DNA from: Crotophaga sulcirostris
Lineage: Eukaryota > Chordata > Aves > Cuculiformes > Crotophagidae
Assembly: GCA_013397455.1 (NCBI GenBank)
Contig: VYZB01000078.1
Location: 1,676,247 to 1,740,246 of the forward strand
Length of the DNA: 64,000 nucleotides
Reading direction: 5' to 3'
Part shown: one piece after another, positions 1 to 55,175 of the stretch
Layout of the letters: the number at the start of each line of letters is the position of its first letter
Position numbering within the stretch: the first letter of the stretch is position 1
Notes under the pieces: generated by a model
What the model was told of the DNA's origin: nothing
The model's database searches: none
The model's input: the letters and a program-made list of their open reading frames with translations, nothing else
Program-made: the position numbers and the translations under genes

Positions 1-21
1 ATCTGCTTTATAACTTTGCAG

Positions 22-44224
<44,203 letters not shown>

Positions 44225-45080
44225 TCCATAGGGTTTATTTTCTTGGCAGAACTGACCCTTTCCCCTTCTTTTCTCCCTTCTCCTATTTACACCCAGTGAA
44301 TTCATTGTCAAATAGACATTGGGTTGTTTCTGTATTCTCATTCTCTATAAATTAGCTTTAGGATAGTGCCAGACAAACATATAATACCATGGTGTAAAAA
44401 AGGAAGAAAATGTAACATTGGGACCAAATGGGCCTCGAAAGATTTAGACACAAAAGAGCAACAAAAAAGCATTTGATGGAAAATGTGAGTTCATAGTATA
44501 TTTCCATGAGCTGATTTTAGGTCAGTAATGGTTTGGTTGTGCCTGATTTTATCATTTGATGGGATGTTTTTCAGTGGCATCAGAAAAAAAGTATTTTCTA
44601 GCACTGATAACCAGGAGAAGCCATTAAAAGCCAATGGTTATTCTATTTTTCATCAGGCAGTTATCAAAGGTTTATTTTGTTCTGTTTTTTACACTGTGGT
44701 ACATATATGCAACTTTGTTTAAAAGCTTATAAACGTACAGTAGTTAGCCTTCATCCACCTTATCCTGTATACGTTTTTCCACTTTTATGCTTGACGATCT
44801 TCAGAAAAATGCTTTTTGAATTGTATCAAATTTATGTCTACTGTAAACTTTGCTTAACTTTTTTTCCTTGATTAAAAAAGTGGGGTTAAAAATTGCTATT
44901 GAATATTGCAATCTATATAGTGTAATGGACAGCTTCTTTCATCAAACTGATCTTCTATATTACCAATGTGGATTATCACCTTTTCCCTAAAGTGTACTTA
45001 ATCTTTGCTTTCTTTGCACAATGTCTTTGGTTGCAAGTCATAAGCCTGAGGCAAATAAAATTCCAGTAATTTTGAAGAAT
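44225..45080 (+). other. SMARCA2: SMARCA2 3' UTR
   Basis: AT-rich sequence directly after the stop, ending at a canonical AATAAA (45054-45059) followed by a G/T-rich element (GTGGTGGTGGTG, about 45081-45092), so cleavage probably falls near 45075-45080. About 0.85 kb long. The exact end is inferred. Confidence 0.8.
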
Positions 45081-45105
45081 GTGGTGGTGGTGCTTTCCTA
45101 ATAAA
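45054..45105 (+). promoter_or_regulatory. Two poly(A) signals
   Basis: AATAAA at 45054-45059 and again at 45100-45105, with the G/T-rich downstream element of the first lying between them. They could give two cleavage sites about 45 bp apart. Confidence 0.8.
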
Positions 45106-45129
45106 GAGATAATTTCGCTCAATAGATGC

Positions 45130-45974
45130 GACTTTGTGTTATGAGTTCCATAAAAATCGTTTTAGAATAGGGACAAGATGGCAGGAATGTCTTCTGTAGA
45201 GAGGTCCACTGTTTTCTGTCCTGAATGTAAATTAAGAACTTATTCAGACACCATAGAAATATCTAAAGAGACGAACAGAAGATACGCAATACATGTTAAA
45301 ATAAGAATAATAAAATTGAAACAGTAAATGAATACCTCAAAGCTAAAATATAGTTCATCACTTAATTACAGTTGAAGTGATTGAGCAATAAAATAAACAT
45401 TTCTTTTTCTTTCAGGAAATGTATGTCCATAGGCCTCAGTGGGCATGAATACAATACTGTGCAGGTGGTTAGCCCCCTTAAAAGTCAATTTATTTTAAGT
45501 ATTGAAGTATCAGGCTTGTGATGTGCTAAGCTGTGGTGGTGGAAACATTTGGACTACATATAATACAGTTAATCCTACATACCCTACAGTTTCTATTTGG
45601 AAAATCAAAACTTCTTTGATTTGAACATACATTGAGTAGAAAATATGCAAGCCTAGGAGCTGATTTGTAAACAGAACAATCTGTTATCTGAACTGTGTCT
45701 TTCTTAGTATGTGTCTACATCACATCTCTTTATACTACCTAGCAGTATGTTAACTGCTTCCAATTTTTCTGGCTCGGTGGAAAAGCAATTGTAAGTTTTT
45801 CTGGTGCCTGTGTGTATTATTAGCCAAGCACTGGGATAAGTCATCTTTCCTTGTTTATAGCAGTATCAAATGTTTCATTCCGTGTGTGTGTCCCATCTGA
45901 ATGGAAGACCCTGTATTTCACAGGGAGATAGCATTAATTCCACAGACACAAATTTGTGAGAGTAATATCTGATG
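45130..45974. other. Intergenic, nothing recognised
   Basis: AT-rich DNA downstream of SMARCA2 without a gene or repeat that I recognise. Confidence 0.75.
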
Positions 45975-46622
45975 CAGCTTTGCAGGAAACAACCTGGTGC
46001 TCGGGGTGAACACCAAGTTGAGCCTGAGCCCACAATGCACCCTTGTGGCAAAGAAGGTTAACAGTATCCTGGACTGCATTAGTAGGAGTGTTGCCAGCAG
46101 GTCCAGAGATCCTTGCCCTCCACTCAGCACTGGTGAAAGATGCCTGGAGTGATTTGTCCAGTGGTGGGCTTCCTAGTAGAAGAAAGATGTGGACATACTG
46201 GAGCAAGTCCAGCAAAAGGCTGGAGCATATGACATGCAAAGAGAGGCTGAGAGAGCTGATACTGTTCAACCTGAAGAAGAAAAGACTATTAGTGAATTAG
46301 TATCTGAAGGGAGGAAGCAAAGAAGACAGAGACAGGCTGTTTCCAGTGGTGCCCAGTGATAGAACCAGAGGCCATGGGCACAAACTGAAGCAAAGGAGGT
46401 TCCCTCTGAACATCAGGAAACACATTTTTATTGGGGTAACTGAGCCCTGGCACAGGTTGCCCAGAAAGGTTGTGGGGTCTCCATCCTCAGTGATGCTCAA
46501 AAGCTGTCTCAACATGATGCTGGGCAACCAGCTCTAGGTGGCCCTGCTGGAACAGAGTGATTGGACCAGATGAACTCCAGAGGTCTCTTCTGACCTCAAC
46601 CATTTTAGGATTCTGTGATACA
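45975..46622 (+). mobile_element. CR1 LINE 3' fragment
   Basis: Sense-strand CR1. It carries the ORF2 C-terminal code in broken frames (RLEHMTCKERLRELILFNLK, DRTRGHGHKLKQRRFPLNIR, WHRLPRKVVGSPS), then GGACCAGATGAACTCCAGAG and AGGATTCTGTGAT at the 3' end. About 650 bp, 5'-truncated, diverged. Confidence 0.93.
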
Positions 46623-46624
46623 GG

Positions 46625-49600
46625 GTAGTTTGGTTTGCAGAATCCATTGTCTTCAGTGACAGTTTCACAAGACCATATATAAAAGTTATTTTTTCACTGC
46701 AAAGTGAACTAAGTCCACCAACCCATTATGCATGACAAGAAACATCTGGCAGTAGGCTTCAGTCACTGCTGGCCTGGACTAGATTTAAACTGGCATCTTA
46801 GATGTAAAAGGCACAGTATCACGTTACCCATCCCCAGAGCGCCCAATGACTTTGCGCTGACCCAGTTTGATTTCTTTTTCAAGAACTCATTATTTACAGA
46901 TGAGGGTTCAGCTGGAGAATAAAAATGAACTAAAAGAAACCCAACTTTTCTGTTAAACATGAAAGCAACTCTGCTTTTTTAGTCAATAACTATAAGACTT
47001 ATGCAGACATCGGCTTGCATGAAGAAATGAATTTTTAACTGTAGGTTTTGTTTTATCAGATTTAACTAATTTCAGAATATTTTTGGTTCCCCCGCTGAGT
47101 CTCAAGAAAAAATGCAGTTATTTTTATCATTAGGTTAAAGCTGATTTATGACTGCTAAGTCATGCCGATGCCTCAGCTGCAGTTGGTCCTGTTATTTTGC
47201 TTAGGATTTGAATTTGTTTCTGCTCAGAGCAATTTTTTTAGTTATCTTGTTTTTTCTCTTAAGAATTTTAGTGCATTTTTCAATGTGAGGGGTTTTTTCT
47301 GGTAATCTCAGCACATCGCTATATAAAGAAAAAGGTTCTGGGTAAATTGTTGCCATATGTAACCTTCCAAATTATTTACAAAAAAAAAGAGGTGGAAATC
47401 TTGAAAAGGTATGTACAAATCCGTGTTACAAATGGAAGCACACTTTCTCTTTCACAACATTCCCTTTCTTTTCTCATTTCCCTCCCCCCCTTTTTTTTTC
47501 CCGTGTCAAGATGATGTGCAAAGCACTTTGAATACCTTTTGGACAATGCACAAATAGAAGCACAATGCTACAATCCGTATTGAGGGAAATTAATTAATTT
47601 CCTACCTTAATTTCATAAAATTGTTTAGTAAAATTGGAAATGGTGGGTGTAGCTTAGACACTGAGGAAGATAAGCAAACTGAAGTAAATAGCCTAAGTTT
47701 TTCTTTTTACATCTCCTTCTGGGAGGCTGGCAGCAGTGTAAGTGGGCCAGATGAATAATATTTTAACAGCTTTTATACTTTTCACGTTATAAATGTTCTT
47801 TCTTTTTTCCTCACACAAATTCTGAAAGAAACAAAAGAAAATGCAAAACCTTTTACTCGTTAATACAGATAGCTTCCTTTAATGTGTCTGGCCCTCAATG
47901 CAAAGTATTGCACTGGCTGTGTTTTCAGATCCACATACGTTTTTGTTTTCCTTGTCATGTGTCCTGCTTTTAGAATAGGAGTGTCAGGCTGTTCCCACCA
48001 TACCTCTCTGTTCCTGGAGGTATTCTCTTGACTCAGCTTATGGATAAAACTGGCAGGATGTGGCTTCTGTGAACTGTTAAGACAAGCACAGCTGATGCAG
48101 TAGTAAACTTCAAAGCAGTGTGCAGTTATTAAACTTTTATTAAGCAGTCCTCTCAGCCACCCAAGGACAACAGCAGTAGCTCTGTTAATAATGCGCAATC
48201 TACTGTCACCTGTTCATTAAAGATGCTTGGACAGTGGGTTTACTGAACATATTGTCTAGTCTAGAAAACAGCTCACAACATTAAAAAAGGATGAGTAGTT
48301 TTTATAAAGGGATTTTTAGACTATTTGCTTACTTTCCCCTCTGGTCATCCTCTGAAAAATTTTTAAATTCCTGAAAAAAAAACATTTTTGATTTTGAATA
48401 GAGACTTGAACTGTTAGCTGAATTCTGCCTGTAAATTAAGTTCTGTAGGTTCACACACTTCGTGTGTGTTGACCATAACAAAGAAGGGAAGTATGTTCAT
48501 GTCAGACAAAGAGGTGAATGATACACCACTGACTCCTTTGCAGTAGAATTGTACATAATTTTAGGAGTCACTCACCCCTAATCTTGCTATGCTGAAAATG
48601 GGATAGAAAGTAGATGATACAGAAAATAAGCAGAGGATGTGAAACAAGTTACTAGTCAGCATTTACTTAGTTCTGTTTATTGAAACTGCACATCCCAATC
48701 AGTGGAGATTTTGAGACTGCAGTCATACATTTTAAGTGTTTAAACATCAAGAGCTATGGTTATGCTTGCAATAACTTCGATAGTTAAAATGAAAACAAAA
48801 AATACTGTGAAGGATTATTGAGATGCAGCCTGCTTGTTCTCTTTGAGGAAAGTGAGAAAGTCAGATTTTATCAAAGAATTATTTAAATATGAAATAAAAG
48901 TTAATAGGAGGTTGCAGCACCACTCTTTTATTTCCCCTTAACAGCCAAGATCTCACCTTCTCCTTGAATGAGAGAAGGTTGGTGCAGGCATATCTCTTCT
49001 TTCTAATGTGGAGGTCACACCTGCTTTCCCGACACTGGTCCTTGTCTCTCTTCTTGCTTTACTTGTGAAGGTTGTTAATGTGATATTTACCATACTTCTG
49101 ACTCCACATTCGCACACAGAGATGGGTTTACTGGAGAACATATTGAACTCTCTGGCTGGATCTGATGCTGATATGAGGTTAAGTATTTTTATTCCCCTGC
49201 CTCTACTATAGAGGTTGTATTTCAATCCATAGGGCATTTTACTTCTGCCTTATTTTCATGGCAACAGCAGACTTAGTAAAAACAAAATTGTACTCCAATA
49301 AGATGATGACAGCTTGTGTTTTCTTCCCTTGTATTGGAAATTATGCCTGAGACAAGGACCCTTTTCACAACAGCTTCCAGCCTGGGCAGCTGCTTCCTGA
49401 GTTCGTGCTTGATGCTCAGTGTCATATGTTCATGCACTATCCATTGCAGTGATGCCATATGCTAATGCTTCATTGCATTTGCCACTTGTGATGGGGTTGA
49501 CAATTTTAAGCTATGTATTGCATCATCGGCCACGTGTGAATACAACCGTTACATAGGCTATTCTCACACCAGGAGGTGGAGATAAAAATAAAGAAAAGAC

Positions 49601-52600
49601 CCCAATACTAAGATGTGAAATCACTGCAACTGATATGCCAAACATTTTTTTTTCTCTGAAACAGTTTCTGCTGGAGGTGAATTTATATCCCTTTGTGTTA
49701 TTTGTGTTATAGTTTATATTCCATTTTACTGTAGTAGGATATACTACTGTGCATTCTCCCTTTAGGCTTCCAGCATAGTTGCTCTTCTGTCCATCACCGT
49801 CGACAAAATCAATTTTATATGCACTTAATTGCCTTACAGAGTTGAAGCAGTTACTGCAATGTTGTGTAGCATTACTTCCCATCTCCTTTGTCCCAGCATG
49901 AAATGAGAGAGAGAAAATGAAAGAAAAAGGCATTGTCTTACCCTTCACTTAGGGCTTCTCATTTCCTGAGACCGGGACACCTTGCTGCTATTAGTGCTGT
50001 TTTCTGCTGGTGCAACCCTAGGAACATGTCAGTTCTTGAAGTTTCTTTGAGCAGTTCTTAAGTTCGAGGAACAGAGCAGTGAAGCTGAGCATGTCTGACA
50101 TTCTACAGAAGCACAAAAGATGTTAAGTGTTCCATGTCAGTGCACTTAAACACTTACAAGCACTAATTAAAATAGATATGCGGTAATTAAAATAAGTATT
50201 TACACAATTCATTTAAACTACATAAGGGGTAGTCTTATCAAAATAAGAGCATTTTACTTCTGCTTTGGAATCTTATTAGAGCATCTTCCATTTGTGCCAT
50301 TTCTTCGTACCATCCTTATATCCTGTTGTTCCTGTGTGACAGTCAAGATTTAAATCCTCGTCACCTCGGGTATTTATAGGAAAACCATTTACCCTTCTTC
50401 ATTAATCAGATTTTCCACTACTTCTTGGAACCTGGAAGATACAGGGACAGTGTGTAGCAGGGCCCATACCAGAATCTAGGTACATTACAGTGATGATTTC
50501 CCTGAGATGGACAGCTTTAAAGAAAAAATAAAAAAAAAAAAGTTTGACCTGTATCTGACAAATGGATTACTTCTGCTTAGGGGTAAACAAATTGAAAAGG
50601 ATGTTACTGTCTCTTTCTCCTTTGTCACACAGACTCACTTCAAAGCCTTGTCCTCGTTCCCAGTATATAAATGCCACTTGAGACGCAGCCACCAAGCTGT
50701 AGATTTATAAAAAGAGCATGAGTTTTATTCTTCATGAACTCTGAAGTAGTTTGGGTTTTTTTTTTGGAGGTGCCATGCAGTTATTCTGTCATTCTGACTA
50801 TGTCTGGAGCTGGCGCACTTTGCCTTTCCAGCTGTGTGAGGTCTTACTACTACTTAGCACCTGAGAGACATTGCTACTGCAGTCTCTGGAGCTGAAACTG
50901 ATTCAAAGCAGCTCTTCCAGGTGAACATTTCCATGGGTCATGCACAAGGATTAATAAAGGAGGCAAGCTTTTGGTAGGCTCTACTGTGTGAGAGGGCAGC
51001 TCATGACCTCTCAGAGCTCAGGTGAGCACAACCATCTCATTCCTGCCTGTGACGTCCCTGCTGAATTCAGGAAGTAGTCTTGCTGCCTGTTCTGCCTGTG
51101 TCACTGTTCCTCTGATCACAAACTGATGCTTGCTTCCTTGAGACTGTTTGTTTAAGTACGTTAGCATCTGCCTGATAAGAGCTGTCTGGCCTTGGGGAAC
51201 AATCCCATTACCTGTCTGGCAGCAAGAAGTCTGGCTGACTTTCTCGTCGTTTTCCAAGAGTTGACAACATTCTCCCTGGAGATGTCTGTGTCACTTTCCT
51301 TTCTACTTGCTTGCTCCTGTAGCTTCCTTTAATGTAACTCTATGGGATCAACCAGAGTAAGGTCAAGGTAAGTAAACTGGATCAGAAACATTAATCCTAC
51401 AAAATAACCAAGGCATCATCTGCACTGCATAATGGTATATCTTTCACCTCCAGCCACCTTACCTGCCTGAGGCCCATCAAGTTGTCTCCCTGAGGCTATT
51501 TAGCCTTTGGAGTTGCTGTGCAAAAAGTGATCTCTAGTTACTTTTAAGCTAAATGAGTTTGTGCAGCAAAATGTTTTTTAACATATCCCAGAACTGTTTC
51601 TGTCCAGACACAGGATGAACAAATGCCAGACAGTGAGAACTTCATGAAAAGAACATGATTTTAAACTCTGAAGTATACCTACAATACAGAATTCACACAA
51701 TAGCTTTTCGGGAAAAAAAAGGAGATTCTTCGTATGAGACACAGTCACGCTTTGCTTCTCAGAAGAGAGCAAGCGTACCCTGAGGACTTGCCAGAAGACC
51801 ATCTCCAACACGTCCTGCCTCTAATCTCCTGTGATCCTTTTCAGCCATCAGCTCCCACCTCAGTCTTACCATATATTTTTATATTAAGCACTGGGATCCA
51901 TCAAATGACAGCCCTGTTTAAGTAAGGCTGGTCTTTATTCATCTGTCCGGGTTAAACTGCAGCGCAGGGTGCAAGCTCTTCAGCAAGTATAAGGTCTGAC
52001 AGTATGCCATATGATGTCACTATTTGACTTAACTACAGCATTCTGTCCTGAAAAATACTGGCAGGATGAACATTAAATTTCAGTGCACTTTTTTTAGTCT
52101 TGGTAATACAGAGAATTACGGATAATATTCTGTTAAGGCTGCACTCACTGTAAGTATAAACATTTTCATGTATTTCATTTATTATGTTTTTGCATGTTCA
52201 TTGGTTGGGCCTATTTTCGCCTCTAGTTTTACCGGAAAATACTGTGTCTCACATACATATATCAGCTGTCTTCTGATAGCTTTTACACCTGATGTTCAGT
52301 GTGAAGGTTTACACTGCACTCGACCATGCCAAAGGCAGTAACCCATCAATTGTTCTTTGCAAAGGATTATATTATGTTTTGCCTTTAAGATTTCAGACTG
52401 CAAGGGCAATTTGGCTTTCCTCAGCGCAAATCCTGGGGGACTTTTAAACAAAAGTGAAATTCAGTAAGTAAGGAATGAGTGGGAAATTTAGAAAAGACCC
52501 ACTTTCATGATCAAGAAAATAAATTTTGAGATCTCTACTGAAGCATATCTTGCTCTCTAACACAGAAGTGAATTTCAGCCTGATGACAGATCTTGCAGAC

Positions 52601-54764
52601 ATTCCTGAGTCTGTGGAGTCTCTGAAGGCTGCCTCTGGCCATGTGGTCTCTCCATTCCAGCAAGGAGCTTCATCATTGCAGGAGAGGAAGGGGAGGAGAG
52701 CTCAAGGAAATCTGCTTTCCCAAACAACAGACCTGAAACAGGCAGGTCAAGCAGCCTGCGCCTGGGGGACTCCAGGCTTGGAGACAGGCAGGTAGAATTA
52801 GTACTAAATGGACGGACCCTCTAATCCTGTTTATGTAAGCATTAATGATTACATAGTTTATTACAAATTGGCCACAAGATGTTTGTAGTAGGAGATACAC
52901 AGGTGGATTTTCATCTCTTGCTTGTAAATGATTCGGTACCCATTAAAGTATTTCCCAGGTCTGAATGGGAGAAACCACTTTTATAGTCTAAAGGGATATC
53001 TTGCGCTTTATACCCTTCAGTCATGAGTCTTTATAGGTGTCCGTTGCATCTCAGTTACTGCCAGATTTCTACTGAGGCTACCTATCCAATAGAAATGTAA
53101 GTTATGCTGCCAATATTTTGTGTGAACCAGCCAGAAAATGACAAATAGTAACAGTTCTTCTCTGAATAAATATAAGCTCAATTTCTATTTCCTTTACTAT
53201 TCATCCTTCGAGCTATGCAGTATTCTGTTTTTATTTTTAATGAACAGTACTTCTAATTCATATTTACATGATTGCTACTACTTTCATGTGAATAGAGAAA
53301 AGACATAAGCAGAGTCTAGATTTCAACATCACAACAGGAAATATTTTGGAAGTGCCAGCAGTGTTAGGATCCACCTGGAAGTGTACAGTGAGTGGAAAGC
53401 GGACTGGTTTTAGTACTCGAGAGGAAAGAAAGAAAAATCAAACTCATTGAGATTTTGTCTGAAATTCATGGTTTTCCCCTGTAAAGCTCACTGGGATAGA
53501 CTTCCATTATAAAGAATAAATAGTATAATACATGGAAAGAATAGAAATATTCCTATACTAGTCTGTGTTTGTATCTTTGTATCTTCGACTTGCAATTTTA
53601 TATTAAACCTCTGAACCTGCAGATCAGGATTCACAGTGGTCATGGACAGACACTTCAGCAAAACTGTCCCTCAACCTAGGGCTCATTGAAATCCTGGTGT
53701 AAGAGTGAATTACAGCTAACTTGAAGAGGACCTTGTCTTGTGTATACTGTTCTGCACTTTTGTCTTTCCTCTTTATTTATTTTTGGTATTTTTTGTTTGT
53801 GGACTCATACAGTAGCATTGGAAAGCAACTGGTGAGGGTTTGAGTTCAGTTTGGGCTCGAGGCATATGCTACACTAAGGCAGATATATACTGTAGTCTTT
53901 CTAGTGCTTATTCTTCATCAGAGTTCCACTGGATCCCAAAACTCTTGTCTGAAGTATCCCAGGGTTTGAAAATGAGTATGTCAAAGATACAGGAGTAATG
54001 AGGAAAAAATAGTCCATTTGAAAAATACTAGAAAAAAATAATTTCTTTGAATCTTTAATGAAATACATGAAAGATATATGTTGCTACAATTGGAAATAGC
54101 AGTGTTTACATGCATGTGTAAACCCCATTACAGAATCATACTGCTCCACCCTGGTTACCAGATTCACATCCTTTCCTTTCCTCTGGTTATGTTTTGCTAA
54201 ATGCCATGTGATTTAACTTCCCTTCTCAGACTACTATGAAATTCTACAGACCTCAGAATCTTGCCTGATGCTACTCATTGACCTCCTTTCCTCCCAATGC
54301 ATCAGAAGGCAGTTGCAGTATGGTGCTGATTCTGTAGGTCAGGCTTTCCTAAGTGACTAAACATCCTTTGATTCTCCAGCTCCGTGCTCCAGGTATTCTG
54401 GCGCAACACAGACTATTGTGTTTTTCACTGAAAAAGAAATAAAGCTGTGGAGTTGATTAGTTCTGTGATATACCTGCTGGAGGAAAAAGAAACCACACAC
54501 ACACACCAAATCTAGAACAAAAACCCGAACAAGACGAAGCCAACAAAACCAAACAGAAGAAAGAATTGCAGCAAAACTGCCAGAAATATGAAGACAATGA
54601 ACATGATGACATGCACAGTAAGACACAAGTGGCATCACTTGATGCTAGAAAAGACGCTTAACCTTTTGCTTTAGAAGCACTTAATTGAAAGTTTTAAATA
54701 GTTTAAAGGCCTGCTTGCTCAGCTGTTAGCTTCAATGTTATGCTTATATTTCACTGCTTTCCAC
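46625..54764. other. 8.1 kb intergenic DNA without a recognised gene
   Basis: AT-rich. Small features only: A or T runs (47380, 47490), a short CACACAC/GTGTGTG hairpin at 48452-48468, a (CA) run near 54495. The longest open frame on the minus strand (49523-49948, opening with GTG; first ATG 5 codons in) resembles nothing I know. No CR1 seen in this stretch. Confidence 0.7.
48452..48468. repeat. Short 7-bp hairpin
   Basis: CACACAC and GTGTGTG around a 3-base loop. Too short to assign a role; recorded as a small palindrome. Confidence 0.85.
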
Positions 54765-54868
54765 TATCCTGTCCTATCCTATCCTATCCTATCCTATCCT
54801 ATCCTATCCTATCCTAGAATAGAATAGAATAGAATAGAATAGAATAGAATAGAATAGAATAGAATAGA
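54765..54868. repeat. Double pentanucleotide microsatellite
   Basis: About ten copies of TATCC (54765-54815, first copy imperfect) pass directly into about eleven copies of TAGAA (to about 54868). The second motif looks like the reverse complement of a CR1 tail (TTCTA units) and abuts a minus-strand CR1, so it probably grew from that tail. Such arrays are usually polymorphic in length. Confidence 0.95.
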
Positions 54869-55175
54869 ACAGACTCTTTCAATTGTAAGGAACTTGCAGT
54901 GATAATCTAGACCACCTGGCTGATCACTTCAGGGCTGACAAAAAGTTAAAACATGTTATTAAAGGTATTATCCAAATGCCTCCTAAACACTGACAGACTT
55001 GAGACACTGACCACCACTCCAGGAAGCCTGTTCCAAGGTTTGACCACACTCTTAGTAAATAAATATATGGATTTCTTCTCTAGATTTTAATAGACCAAGA
55101 AAGAAGAAACATCTCTCCAAGAATCTCTGTACAGCACTGATGTATCTCAAGCCTGATGGGAATCTTTGGATTATA
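54869..55175 (-). mobile_element. Old CR1 LINE 3' fragment
   Basis: The + strand reads AGACTCTTTCAATTGTAAGG, then TGATAATCTAGACCACCTGG, CACCACTCCAGGAAGCCTGT and TCCAAGGTTTGACCACACTC, the reverse complement of an older CR1 subfamily. Diverged and 5'-truncated. Confidence 0.82.
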
